64,000 nt of DNA, taken from Gracilaria vermiculophylla (lineage: Eukaryota > Rhodophyta > Florideophyceae > Gracilariales > Gracilariaceae). The stretch covers positions 1,722,095 to 1,786,094 of the forward strand of contig JAHNZQ020003146.1 of assembly GCA_019155205.2 (NCBI GenBank). Reading direction: 5' to 3'. Shown here one piece after another: positions 22,025 through 33,431 of this stretch (positions are counted from its first letter, which is position 1; the number at the start of each line of letters is the position of its first letter). A model generated the notes under the pieces. The model was not told where the DNA came from. It made no database searches and worked only from the letters and a program-made list of their open reading frames with translations. The translations under genes were made by a program, and so were the position numbers.

Positions 22025-24353
22025 ATGGACCCATATGACGCCTTTGAAAATTCTGTTTGCACGCTCCGCCGTGAGAATTACAAAGTGTTGGCCTCTATCG
22101 GATGTTCCCCTCTCGCCTCTATCACGGTGCGCGCTATGCTCGACACCGGAGCTGCCTCCAGTCTGGTGCACGCCGACGTGCTCCCGCGGTCTGCTCTCGG
22201 CTCCTTGAGGACTGGCAAGCTCCGTACGGTGCGCAATGCGTCGCGTCGAGCATTCAAAAACCTCGGAGCGATACCTCTGTACCTCCAGTTGGGTTCCTTA
22301 CAGGTGACGGTGTGGTTCCTCGTGGCAACCAACTTGGCCGCACAATGCATATGGGGCACTTCCTTTGTTGATCGGTATGTACGAGCAATTTACCCACGCC
22401 TGCAGAAGGTGATGTTTCACGACGCCGCCCCTGTAGGTATCGTAACCACATCTCCAGTCCCAGACGCCAACTCGCGTCACTTGGGTAATCTTCCAAAGGA
22501 GACGCAGTCAAATAAGCTCCGAGTGGTGAAGAGCGTTGAAATACCCGCGAGGAGTCCGGCCGAAGTTTGGGTGCAGACCTCTGTATCTCGCCTTTCATTC
22601 CTACAGGGGAGTCCACACCTGGCGACGAAGCAGCATTCCATGATGGACAGCGGTGTTTTGGAAATAGTGCTGAACATTCCCTTCAGGGTTGTGTTCGCCA
22701 ACCTGAAGGAGTCGCCGTTACGGCTCCAGAAAGGAACTGTTCTAGGATTGGCACTACCCGCCCCTGCAGGACTGGCTCACCTTCCTCGTGCGGAAGACCT
22801 TACGAACCGCGATGATATCGTCACCATGGAGTCTGAAGCCACTTCAACGGCTCCAGAGGACGAAAATCCTGCCATCTGGCAGGAGAAGCTCCAAATTGGC
22901 GATGATTGCGAAGGGTATCGCAATAGGATGGTGGAAAGGCTATTCGCCTTCAAGGACATGTGGTCTGGTCGCCTGGGGTAGGTCACCCTGGCCAAGCACA
23001 CGATCCAGCTCAAACCCGATGCAAAACCGGTATGTGAACTCCCGAGGAGGGCCGGATCCCATGCGCGCGATTTCGAACGCGATGAGGTCAACCGGATGCT
23101 GGACAAGGACGTTATCGAACCTTCCCAATCCGAATGGGCCCCGGTGGCGTTTGTAAAGAATAAAGATGGCTCTTTAAGGTTCTGTATTGACTACAGACGC
23201 CGCGACGAAAGGATGATACGCGATTCGTACCCGATACACAGTATGGATGAATGTATCGACTCCTTAGGTGATGCGTCCGTTTTCTCCATGCCGGATTCTA
23301 ACAGCGGCTACTGGCAGATTGAAATGGATGACTCCGATAAGGATAAGACACAGTTCACCTCGCACTGTGGGATCTTTATATTCCTAAGGATGCCATTTGG
23401 GTTAAAGAATGCACCCGCTACGTTCCAACGAGCGGTGGACACAATCCTGCAAATTTGAAGTGGCAGTACGCCTTGGTGTATATTGATGTTGTCATCATAT
23501 ACACTCGCAGCGTTGGGGAGCACTTCCTGCATGTGAAGCATGTGCTCTGACTCCTGAAGGATGCTGGACTCAACGCAAAGCTGGAAAGATGTTTACTTTT
23601 CAAGTCTTCTGGGAAATACCTGGGGCATATTGTGCTCCAGGGCCGCATACAGGTTTCCACAAAAACTCAGGACGCCATTTAGGAAGGTCACCCTCCCTTA
23701 AAACGGACGGAGCCCCGCTCCTTCCTGGGGTTGTGTGATGTCTTCCGGAGGTTTGTTCCGAATTTCTCCCGTATCGCGGCGCCGTTAAATCGCCTCTTGG
23801 AGAAATACAAGGCGATAAAATTGTCTATCCTGACGGAAGAAGAGTTTGAAGCGTTCAAAACCCTGAAGAGGAGACTGATAGAGCCACCGATCTTGGTATT
23901 CCCGAAGCGACATGGCCGAATGGTGCTTGGTACAGACGTCTGTAAATAACAGATCGGATGTGCCCTCCTACAGGAGCAACCTGAAGGTGGACTTCAACCT
24001 ATCGGACAGTGGAGTGGCAGCCTCACCCCTACGGAATGGAATTACTCCACCTCGGAACGCGAATTTCTTGGCATCGTGTGGGTGGTTTTGCTTTTACGCC
24101 CGTACCTAGAAGGCCCGCGTTTCACCTTGAGGACAGACCACGCCCCACTGAAGTGAATACTGTCCTTGACGGATGCTTCCAGCCGCTTGCAAAGGTGGAG
24201 GCTACGCCTCCTGGTGTTCGAGTTTGACATCTTCTACCGTCCTGACATTAAACACCAGGCAGTGGACGCGCTCTGGGGAATCTCCACCGAGGGCGAAGAC
24301 AAAACACCTTTGGAGCACACAATTTCATGTCTGGTCATCCAGGACGCCGACTG
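22025..24353 (+). pseudogene. Chromovirus A2 protease-reverse transcriptase-RNase H (broken)
   Basis: The first 318 codons are open: MDPYDAFENSV, then the aspartic protease active site MLDTGAASSLVHADV at residues 38-52, then a linker up to a TAG at 22,979. The reverse transcriptase follows: DKDVIEPSQSEW, SLRFCIDYRR, PIHSMDECIDSLGDASVF, SNSGYWQIEM, MPFGLKNAPATFQRAVD. A TGA precedes KWQYALVYIDVVII, where the second Asp of the YxDD box is Val, which abolishes polymerase chemistry. RNase H is recognisable at 23,920-24,300: TDVCK, then GCALLQEQ, STSEREFLGIVW, TDHAPLK and HQAVDALWGIS. Confidence 0.9.
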
Positions 24354-24479
24354 AAAAGAAGGATCCGATGGAGAATGTTTGACATGATTTGAAACTGGAG
24401 GAAAGTGCAATGGGTCTCCTGAGGTAATAGCCCCTGCTGAGGAGGAGACAGAAGTTCTTTCCATCACCATAGCGGAGTT

Positions 24480-26043
24480 CCTTAAGGAGCAGAGTAGAGA
24501 TGCGTACTGCAAGGAGTGCCTCGCCACTGTGGAGAGTCTAACATGGTCATTCGATGTCGACCGGGACGGCGTACTTGTACGCCGCGTTCTCCTGGATGGA
24601 ACTCTCCAGAAGGTGGTTCCGTCAAAACTACGCGCGAGAGTGCTGTATCTCTCGCACTATCCTCGCCTCGCCGGGCACCCCGGTGGACCCCGTATGTATT
24701 TCACCATGCGAAGGGAATTTTATTGGCCGAACATGGCTAATGACGCCTTCCAAACGGTGACGGATTGCTACTCCTGCGCCGCCATTAGGGGGAATATACG
24801 GAAACACCGGACACCGCTGACTCTGTTCCCACATTAAGGCCCTTTTTATTTCGTGGCCATGAAAGTTTTGGGCCCTCTCCCCAAGACGGAGCGAGGGTAC
24901 CGATTTATAATCGTGATCACTGATCGGTTCTCGAAGATCACGCGCGCCATTCTCCTCTGGAGCACCACTGCAGCAGTAATTGCCGACACCTTTCTGGAGC
25001 ACTGATTTTACCCATGTGGGATACCGTTGTACCACCTTACGGATAACGGGCCGTAGATCGCGGCAAAGCAATTCAGTGCCATGTCCGGAACGCTGGGGAT
25101 GAAACAGTTGTTTATATCTGCGTATCACCTCCCAGACCACCAGAAAAGCCGAGAGGTTCAACAAGACCATCGCCTCAAGGCTGAAGCACTACGTCGCGGA
25201 CCACCAAAAGGATTGGGACGCACATGTGGCCTCCCTCACGTATGAATACAACCTGCAGATGTACCGCCCCACGGGGACTGCTCCTTTCAACCTGGTGCTC
25301 TCGTGCATACCGCCTAGCGCTTTCATTGCGGCACATGCTATTGCGCACCCGGTAGATGAGCCACAGACACAAACAGCGGTGCATGCAAAACAATCCATCT
25401 TAAGGGGGTATGAGGAAGCACTCTCCCTCGCAAAGGAGAGACTCCATGCCTCGCAAAGGAAATATAAACAGGACTTGGACCGGAAGGTAAAGAAAGGCCC
25501 TCACCTGAAAGAAGGCGACGAGGTTTTTCTCGACGAACCAGGTGAGACATCCGACAAACCACCGGACGTCATGCGCGAATTAGCGCTAAATACCTCATGG
25601 CCTTACAAAGTTCTGGACACCTATACGGACAATATCGCTATTGATGTAAATGGGCTCCGAGACGTCGTCTTCCGTAATAGGATGACGAAAGTCCCGACGT
25701 TCAGCCCTTCAGGGATACCCGCAACCCCATCTCAGAGACCACGCGCGGAACTCCCCCATCCGACCACCTCAGGAGTAACGACACCGTTGGATACTGGAGA
25801 CCTCAGCACCTCTCTCGGTAAACCATTTCTGAAGGCTCCAAACGCCGTCATAACCCCTTAAGGTGATATCCTCTTAGCGGTAGGCCATATCGTCTCCCAC
25901 CGACAAAGCTCGGCAGGGATACTGTACCGCGTCCTCTGGTACGGTTAGACCTCAAAAGGTGACACGGAAGAATCTGCGGGGCACATCTCGGAGATCTTCG
26001 TTAGGAGATACGACGCCAATGTGGTGCGGAAACGCCTCTAAAC
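24480..26043 (+). pseudogene. Chromovirus A2 integrase and chromodomain (broken)
   Basis: The integrase zinc-binding end reads LSHYPRLAGHPGG, MRREFYWPNM and VTDCYSCAAIRGN, then RKHRTPL. The core reads PKTERGYRFIIVITDRFSKITRAI, with the first catalytic Asp in TDRF, and LTDNGP with the second. The C-terminal part (YEYNLQMYRPTGTAPFNLVL to RVPTFSPSG-like text) is open for 211 codons at 25,226-25,861. Just after its stop, 25,863-26,010 reads VGHIVSHRQ, AGILYRVLWYG, then GDTEE, which fits a chromodomain. Chromodomains steer chromovirus integration toward particular chromatin. Stops occur at about 24,835, 25,003 and 25,947. Confidence 0.87.
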
Positions 26044-26262
26044 AGAGGCACTTCTGTTTTGGAAAGGGGGTGGGGGCCCGCAACGGCTATTGCTATTCAT
26101 TTCCGCTATCTATCCTCCTCATGGAGTTCTCTTTTTCGCCTTCCGGACGCCGTTGCTCGCTTTTTGCATGGTCCTGCGGCGGCACTTCATGTCGCTAAGC
26201 GCGCGAGTATGGCCTATTTGTATTGAAAGTGCCGTTCACTGAGCTTCGACCCTAACGTAAGG

Positions 26263-27133
26263 CTATTTTATTCCGCCGCTACCGGAAACAAACTTCCATC
26301 GCCAGGGATCTTTCACCTTCAGATCACCGAGTCGCGTCGTATACTCCGCTTTGAGGCGAGCTCTTGCCGTGAGCGTTTGGCTCTCGAAGAACTCCGACAT
26401 GCTTTTCTTGATGGTCTACATCGAGGCTCGGTCTGCCCGGGCCTTGTGGAGTTCTAAGACCCAGGCAAGCGCCTTGTGTACAGCCTCTACAGGAGAAGCC
26501 GGAACAGGACGGCCCGTCACAAGGCACGCTTGCACCAACTCCTGGAAGGCAAAACCCAGAGCCCCGAAGGATAAACGACCCGATGATGCACCCGAAGCGA
26601 CCAACTCCGTTGACGGAACAAAAACCGCAACAGATGGAGCCGCGCACAGCGGACCGGCTCGGACAGGGACCTCCCGAAGGGGTCCTGCAGACACGGCGGA
26701 GGAGGTCGGCAGAGCCAAGAACGGAGTCGGTGACACCGGAGGTGACGACGAAACGGGAACCGGAACGCTTCGCAGGCGAGGTATGGAGCACCATGGCTGC
26801 GAGCAAGTTCATATCTTGTGGAGACCGACGGAGGCGCAGAAGAGAAGATTATGAGATGGTGCACCTTCACGGAGACGGATTGAGCGGACGTGATGAATCG
26901 GGTGCTCCCCAAAAAGGAATTCTCGAAGGAACTGGAGCGTCGAGTTCCTTGAGGGAGTCAGCGATCGGACCGGACTGACCCACGCGCCGGCCACAGAAGT
27001 CGAACGCCTGCGCCGCACACGGAACGATCGAGTCGTGCAGGATATCACGCCGCGGACTGGCGCGGCAGCACCGACGGGCTACGCCAAGAAGGAGAAGACG
27101 AGGCCTGGTCAAGGAGGGCCAGGGCCCGCACAC
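26263..27133 (-). pseudogene. Chromovirus A2 antisense ORF, internally deleted
   Basis: On the strand opposite pol, the C-terminal third reads RLRSVPVPV, SSPPVSPTPF, SFGALGFAFQELVQACLVTG, RPVPASPVEAV, ARADRASM, a stop, then SMSEFF and DPWRWKF, ending at TAG 26,265-26,263. It matches A3 at 55,540-55,990. Upstream (26,780-27,133) it matches A3 at 53,600-53,957, including CAAQAFDF and PDSSRPLNPSP. The middle 1,594 bases present in A3 are missing, with the sequence CCTCGCCTGC at the junction (26,772-26,781). Its function is unknown. Confidence 0.78.
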
Positions 27134-27313
27134 ACCGCCAGGGATAAAACACGAGCCCGCGGTGGTACGCCGCGCAGGAGTATGGAAGTATGGAGCAACG
27201 CCTGAAGAAGAGAATGTGTCTTATCGCCCGAGGCTGCGCTGGCATCAACACCGATAGGAGCCACGTATGGACCGAGATATGGGAAGATGTTCCTCGAAGA
27301 CGTGGTGATATTC

Positions 27314-27324
27314 GGGAAAAGGGG
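27314..27324 (+). promoter_or_regulatory. Polypurine tract of chromovirus A2
   Basis: GGGAAAAGGGG lies directly before the 3' LTR, where plus-strand DNA priming occurs in LTR elements. The equivalent in A3 is at 53,405-53,415 on the other strand. Confidence 0.7.
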
Positions 27325-27879
27325 TATTTAGTACAGTGGATCTTAATGTAATATAGTGGTGTGGCTTTCTGGCGTACTGTTTCAGAAAAGGGCTCGTATT
27401 TTATTAACTGAGCCACGTGGTGCATAATTTGGCCCGCGTGCGCTACAGTATTCTTAAGGGACGGTGGAATTTATATTTGTTTTATTTAATTTGTGCGGGA
27501 AACTATTACAGAAGGGAGACCTACGGAGGCGGGCTCCCGGCTTGATACTTAATCTGCCAGTCGACCTCCACCTCTTGGGAAGTAAACCAAGCACCCTTGA
27601 GTCTTCATCTACTTTTCCGGTTGGAGACTCTCGTCAATCATCCTAAGGTTTCTAAGCCGCCGATCCCCAGGTCGCCTTGTAGCAGCGCCTGTAGGAGCAT
27701 TGTCCGCCCAGTGAGCCTCCCTCTCCGCTTGAGGTTTGCGGGTCCCCTTTAAGAATTTCCCCCGGCTCGTGACAGCGATTACCGGAGACCGCCTTTAGGA
27801 ACTTGCGCCTTTGGAGTAAAACAAACTCCTAACGGACGTTGTGCTCTACTAGCTCTTAAGGTCAACTGACAATACCACA
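27325..27879 (+). repeat. 3' LTR of chromovirus A2
   Basis: Begins TATTTAGTACAGTGG right after the polypurine tract and ends AATACCACA. It aligns with the 5' LTR at 18,936-19,488 and with the reversed LTRs at 3145 and 52,850. Confidence 0.88.
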
Positions 27880-30097
27880 GTTAGGCCGTGAAGATGAAAA
27901 CGGTTACTGTCGCGGGCGCGATTAACGTCTGTTTGAATGGTTGATTCCAGAGTGGCCGACACTGTGCGTGTCGCGTAACGTGGCTCGCGCGCTTAATGGC
28001 CTCCTGGTTCGCATGCGCAGCCGCGCGCGGCCTGCTGGCCACGGTATGTGTGCTTGCCGGCACCTGCTTTGCACGGTTCTTTTAGCATTTTCGATATTTA
28101 TTTATTTAGTTACTTTGGCTATTTTGACCTGAAAGGTGCGGTACGTAGCGCGCCGGCACTTCGGCCGTCGCGCCCAGTAGACTCCAGCCAACGGGATCTT
28201 CGGTCTAAATTTGCCGCACACGCGGGTAGCTCTCTTCAGCTTGGAGAAATACGGCGCGGACTACAGAAGTCGACTGCCCGTTACGCCTAAAACCATTGTT
28301 TGGACAATTTTTTCCTTCTTTCATGTTCGCCCTCGTATGAGGCTAGCCCCACCGGACCTCCGGTTTACCCCCTTTCGGACTTCATCCGCCACCTACTCAT
28401 TGCAGCATGCCCGATACCCGCGTGGCCCAATATATCACCCGGCCGCGCCGAGATAGCCCGATACATTACAGGGACATCTCACCGAATCTATGAAACCTGC
28501 CTCAATCAGAGGACTTGCCGGATACCCGGTTTCTCCATATGCCTTCCTCCTGCACCCGTTGCAACGGCTTGGCAGCGGAGTTACGTCCGGCTTGTGTGCC
28601 TCGCCCGGGGAACGCTCCGCCACTGAACCACCTCGTGAAAGGAAGGTTCCGAACATCCTTCGTGGTACCTTCTCCTTTGGGGCATTGCGCTACACCAAGA
28701 GCTGATATGACACTGCAAAAATCCTTTCAGTGAAATCCCTTTGGGCGCGGCCAACCAATGCGGCGGTGATCGTGTTCCTTTCCAAGCAGAAACCTACCAT
28801 TCTGATACTCTGTACGTCCACTTTTGTTTCGAATTGGTTGTTAGGATCAGCTCTACGGCGCGCTCCGGCATTATTTCCCTTTATGTAAGGCACGTTTTCT
28901 CTGCCATCCTGCTGGCCACTAAAGAATGAACTATTGATTTTCTGTGAAGCAGAGTATTATGAATGCCCATAATCTGGTTTTTAGGAAGAGAGGCGCGCTT
29001 TGGTTCCTATAAACGAGTTGTTACAACTCTGTTCGTAGCTATGGTCCCAGTTAGTATGGGTTGATGATTCATGCGAACTATGATACAGGAGTGGTGGCAA
29101 CCAAGCGGTATTCAAAGTTCTCATTCCTTTCCGATCTTATGTTATCAGCCAATTGGTGTATACTTCCACTTTCTAAATTGAGAGCCTAAAATGCGATACA
29201 GCGAGCGGCGCTCGCGTACCAGATTGGTAGGCAAGAAAAGGTGACGGATCTTAGGAGCACAAGAGCACTTTAAACTAAAATGGGGAGACCAAATGGTACG
29301 TGTAGTGATTAAAACGATACTAAAACGGCCGTAGGTACAAGATGGCCGGAAGACGTACATCAACAGATTGGTAGGGGTGGATGCAGCACTTGTGGGTTAG
29401 TGTGGCCTGTTGTTGAAACTGGCTGACGTGTTTGCCGACTGTAGAAGTCTCCGGGGTCGAGACGTAGCAAAAAAGTGCTTAGCTGCGTTTAGTGGTGTTA
29501 GAGGAGCTCATGTACATCGTCAATAATGGTGCAAAGCTCTGGCTTCCCGCAAATCATCTACATGTTAATAATTCCAGCACTTATTGCTCCCAGAATGCTG
29601 CCTGCTGTAGCGCGTCGATATTAATACAAGTCTATCCTTACTAATTCGACTAATGTTTACAAGTTAGAAGTGGAGATCTGTAGGCGCAGCGCATGCAAAA
29701 CCAATAGATAGTATGCTCACTGTACTACAGCAGATTCCAATCTTAATCGTAACAGAAGTTTCAGTTGAGTGCAGAGATTCAAAAGTTTCTTTTCTTTCTA
29801 GAGATTATGCAAGTAATATTTTCAACAATCTAAAAGGTCTAAATGGAATTTTTTATATCTCAAACTATTTTATTTCTCTATTAATATTCATCGCACGCCA
29901 TTCGAGCACAGTATACAAACCGCGTCATTATGGTGATCTATTAAATGGTTGTTAAATAAATTGATGAACGGTCGAATGTTTGTTGGAAAATAGGTTAATG
30001 ATTTTTGAAAATGCAGTTTGAAAAAGTTTTGAAATATTACAAAAAAGATTATTTTTTCAGGATACTTGGAATATGTAGCTGTATTTCGCAGCTGAAT
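27880..30097. other. Unassigned sequence, no gene recognised
   Basis: 27,880-28,700 is GC-rich with several overlapping open stretches in different frames and no family resemblance. 28,700-29,700 turns AT-richer and also shows nothing recognisable, though short open frames at 29,363-29,145 (minus) look like decayed repeat. It may include flanking remains of family B on the far side of A2, but I could not match it. Confidence 0.5.
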
Positions 30098-30364
30098 TTA
30101 ATAAGTGTAGAAGAGCAGTTGAAGAAATAGCAATATAGCTTTACGATTTACAAAAAACTTTAAAAGTTCTTCAAAGCGGATTGACAATATTGAAAATGTT
30201 AAATTCCTGTGCGTTTTGATGCAGCGTTTGATGGTCTCACATAAACGACGTCTTTTGGTCAAAACTGCGCTGAAGTAAAGAATGCCCTCTGCTTTTGAAA
30301 CGCGTTTTTGGGAGATTTTACGTGAACGGCTAGCTAAAGTAGAAGAATTCCATTTTTGGTGCAC
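30098..30364 (-). pseudogene. Tc1/mariner transposase fragment (short)
   Basis: The minus-strand frame contains LTKRRRLC followed by RCIKTHRNLTF, resembling the pre-catalytic block of Tc1-like transposases (LTK-HR...R--F---H-NLTF). Beyond it the expected FSDE catalytic motif is missing and the frame drifts. Flanking sequence from 29,700 to 31,050 is AT-rich and probably part of the same decayed element. The call rests on one motif, so it is tentative. Confidence 0.4.
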
Positions 30365-31057
30365 CTTATCTACTTCATGTTCTATATGTATGAAATAATG
30401 TACAATAGAGTTAGCCGCGAAGTACCATTAAACGCTGTAAACTGGCGGTTAGAGATCACCTAGCAGAAAACTTTTGTTTGCAAAAAGACGTAATTAGTAC
30501 GTGCTCGAAGTAGCGAACACCTTAACTCGCGATCATGAATACTTCCCATCAGTATGGCTTTGCTGTGTGTAATCCATTTAGAACATGTGACATTTTTTTG
30601 CCAAATGGCTTTCGCATTTTGATACCTGTAAGGTTTCTCCAACCACGTACCCATGGACCGTACCCCAAGCCATCTGAAGTCAAAAGAACCAAATAGTGTT
30701 TCGCTTTAGCTCCGTGTAGTACTATTGAGCGATGGTTTCATCCCAGATCCGACCGAGGTTACCTATGTTATTCCAACAACTACCATTGATTTGAGGGGTC
30801 CTCTTCATGATGGGAAATCAAGATCGGATAGACTTTTTGGTTCCATAAAGACCAAATGGCGCCTCCTACTTTAAAGATGAAATACTGTACAAGGCTTCTT
30901 GAAGATGAAGTGTAATTTTCACCTTGGGTGACGGTTGCACAAAAGAATACGCTGGTTCTGGAGACAGTTTGCGGGCACCATATTTTCAGGATTTTACAAC
31001 GTGAAACTCGTGGCAGTTTTCGGCCAATTATAATGTATCTTGATTTTGGGCATTGTA

Positions 31058-32356
31058 AAGTGCGTTTCAAAAACATATTACCCCTCAAAAGTGCGCCAAA
31101 ACTGTACTGTAGACTAGATTTTGCACATAGTCTATGTAGAATCGTTTCAAAAAGATATGTACACCGTCTTCTTCCTATTAAAAATGGCTCGAGGCCCGCC
31201 ACTTTCCAAGCAAAAAACTCTTCAAATCGTTAAGTTACACGCCGAAAAACATTCTAACAGTGCTATCGCTAAAAGGGTAAAGCGTTCTAGGGTCACAATT
31301 GCTGCTTTCCTCAAAAACCCGACTCTTTATGGATTAAAACGATCTCCGGGACGCCCGAAGAAGCTCAGCCCAGCAGATAAAAGAAGTATTAAACTGGAGT
31401 TGTGTAGAGGAAAAGTATCGTGCAAAATAATTGGAAAAAATCTCAATCTCAACATTTCTAAATCAAACATATAAAACGTAGGAGCAGATAAACAGCACAA
31501 ATTTATTTTAATATAAAAAAATGAAAAACATTTCTTTCTCCAAGACCATCACAAACAGAAGAAAGTATATTGGTGTGTGGGAAAAATCAACTGGAAAAAA
31601 ATGGGAAAATGGTATTTTTACTTATGAAAATAAGTTCAATTTTGACTGACCAGATTGCTACAAATTGTATTGGCACGATCTTCGTAAGGAACGTCATGAG
31701 TTTTATACCATGCATTCAAGTGGAGGCCCTGTAGTGGTTTGGGCAGACATTTCTAAAAAAGGTCTAACTGAAATTGTATTACTTGAAACAAACATGAATG
31801 CGGAAAAATATCAAGAAGTTCTATACAGTATTTGCTACCGTTTGGTTTATGTTTCCATGAAGAAAAAATCATTTTTCAACAAGATAATGCGCCTGTGCAC
31901 ACTTTATCTTTAATCAAATATTAACTACAGGAGTCTGAAGTATCTGTTTTAGAGTGGCCGGCGCGCTCACCAGATTTGAGCCCAGTTGAAAAAGTTTGGG
32001 GACTGCTAGCGAGGATGGTTTATGCGCATGGAAGGCAATTTTAGGGGTTTTGAACTCAAAAACTGTATTAAAAAATGCTGGAAATCTATAACATTTTCAA
32101 CTGTGGAAAAGTACATCAATTCGATGCCAAAACGTTGCATTAGCGTTATACAGCAAAAAGAATGCAAAATATACTATTGAGCGTCGTTCAGTAAAGATTT
32201 TTTAATGATGATCATATGTTTTTGAAACGGTTTTTTGAATTTACTTTTTTCAGAAACCTATTTTTGTAGGCGTACAGTATACATTTGGTAGTTTTTTGAG
32301 ATTTCACAGCATGTCGTATGTTTTTGAAACAGTCTGTATGTTTTTGAAACAGTCTG
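31058..32356 (+). mobile_element. Tc1/mariner element, copy T-A
   Basis: A 1.3-kb element with inverted ends built on TTTCAAAAACATA: AAGTGCGTTTCAAAAACATA at the left and TATGTTTTTGAAACAGTCTG at the right, flanked by TA. The right terminal 20 bases are duplicated in tandem (ends at 32,336 or 32,356). Copy T-B at 45,373-46,580 is clearly the same family. Confidence 0.85.
31181..32178 (+). pseudogene. T-A Tc1-type transposase (broken)
   Basis: Starts at MARGPPLSKQKTLQIVKLHA with a helix-turn-helix (SAIAKRVKRSRVTIAAFLKN), an AT-hook-like GRPKK, then a broken stretch. The catalytic region near 31,610-31,650 reads FTYENKFNFD where FSDE is expected, so the first Asp is Tyr. The segment YWHDLRKERHEFYT then SSGGPVVVWADISKKGLTE follows. 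FQQDNAPVH with the second Asp is kept at about 31,880, and DLSPVEKVWGLLARMVY keeps the Glu at about 31,985. At least five stops or frameshifts are present. Transposition would need another source of enzyme. Confidence 0.85.
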
Positions 32357-32644
32357 TACTTGCTTTTTGCTCGTGAGGAGATTGGGAAGCCGCCTACAAT
32401 TCCTTTTACTTTAGCACGGGTGAAAGGCTGGAGATTTTAATGCCTATTTCAGATGATCAAAAATATTTTAAAAAATCATTTTTCGATAGTAAAACCTGAA
32501 ATAGGAGAAGCAGTAAGTTGTCTGCATCTCGACCGAATCGCATTTTGTGGATTGTGATTTGGCATCGAAATCTACCGTCCTGGGCATCTTCCGCGTTTGC
32601 CGGTCTATCCTGTAGTCACTCGTCTGTGCAAGAAACACAACAAT

Positions 32645-33255
32645 ATGCAATCTCTCAGAGCTATCCAACGCGTCACTTCTTCGGCGAGATCTATTGGTTT
32701 CACAAAAGCGGTTCGCATGAGCAGCAGCGATATTTCATCCGGCAGCTTGGGTCGCGCCTGGAAGGACCGCGAACACGCCGCCGAATCTCAATACTTTAAC
32801 AAAAAAGACGCAGATCTTCTTCACGAGCTAGCCAAGAAACTGAAAGCTCAGACGCAGGTAGGTTCTATGTGAAATATGCAAAGGAAAACAGCGCAATTCC
32901 ATCCTACCCCCGCTGTGCGAGGCTTGCGATTGCGATGTGAATAGCTTTCTAACGATCTGAGCGATTCGCGATCTATATGACACTCGACAACTGCGGCACT
33001 GTAGCCTTCAGATGCACTCCTTGCACAAGACAAGAAAGAGTTGGCTGGTATATTTGCCAAGCATGATGTCCAGCCGACGGATGCTCTTTTGGAGGAGGTA
33101 CGGCTGAAACAGGACAGACGATTTATTTGCTCAAGATGCATCCAAATACTAACCAAGCGCTCCCGCCATTGCTCTTCGACTTCATGCACACCCTCTTCTC
33201 ACGACGCTCTTCTCATCATTGACGATAGATCATTAAGTTCAAGTTTAATCACTAG
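32645..33255 (+). CDS. Mitochondrial F1F0-ATPase inhibitor (IF1/IATP family), three exons
   Basis: I predict exons 32,645-32,857, 33,005-33,097 and 33,229-33,255, giving 110 residues. Residues 1-25 are Arg- and Ser-rich without acids (MQSLRAIQRVTSSARSIGF), a typical mitochondrial targeting peptide. Residues 26-71 hold the IF1 inhibitory helix: SSGSLGRAWKDREHAAESQY then FNKKDADLLHELAKKLKAQ. IF1 blocks ATP hydrolysis by the F1 motor when the proton gradient collapses. Introns use CAG/GTAGGT...CTGTAG (147 bp, with a TCTAAC branch-like motif) and GAG/GTACGG...GATAG (131 bp). With them, the tail ends LLEE-IIKFKFNH. Splicing is inferred from frame continuity, not shown. It converges with the gene at 33,432-33,956. 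Confidence 0.72.
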
Positions 33256-33431
33256 ATCAAAGATGTTTCAGATATGATAGCACCATTGAAACTGCAGGGC
33301 ATTGGAAACGGATTTCATGATTGCCTATGAACTCATTTAACCCTCATTCAATGCTGCATGATGATTGCGTTCCATGATGGGCAAACTTTTTTTACAACTG
33401 CTCATTTGATCAATGGATTATGATGTCTACA

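Larger units (their letters stand above)
18936..27879 (+). mobile_element. Ty3/gypsy chromovirus family A, copy A2 (both LTRs, plus strand)
   Basis: An 8.9-kb element with two LTRs of about 550 bases. Inside, in order: gag, protease, reverse transcriptase, RNase H, integrase, chromodomain, an antisense ORF remnant and a polypurine tract. Gene order and the chromodomain place it among chromoviruses. Each ORF has stops, the reverse transcriptase active site is changed, and the antisense ORF carries a 1.6-kb deletion. The LTRs differ at many positions by eye, so insertion is not recent. It sits at the edge of family B. No convincing target duplication was found. Confidence 0.92.

Noticed and set aside
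26351..26978. Plus-strand open frames (167 and 131 codons) overlapping the A2 antisense ORF
   Set aside because: Only the minus-strand reading aligns over its full tail with A3 and family B. The plus frames look like mirror openings of GC-rich coding DNA. A segment with GDRRRRRREDYE does match A3 on the pol strand, so a small sense ORF there is not fully excluded.
18900..27900. Target-site duplication for chromovirus A2
   Set aside because: Candidate five-base flanks (for example GATAG versus GTTAG) do not match exactly and the LTR edges are uncertain by several bases.
28300..28626. 108-codon ORF in GC-rich DNA, with overlapping ORFs in other frames
   Set aside because: Several frames are open at once, as expected from base composition; none has recognisable protein features.
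30370..31050. Upstream half of a minus-strand Tc1 transposase
   Set aside because: Open stretches at 30,654-30,460 and 31,202-30,780 do not show helix-turn-helix or catalytic motifs; only the short 30,098-30,364 match was kept.
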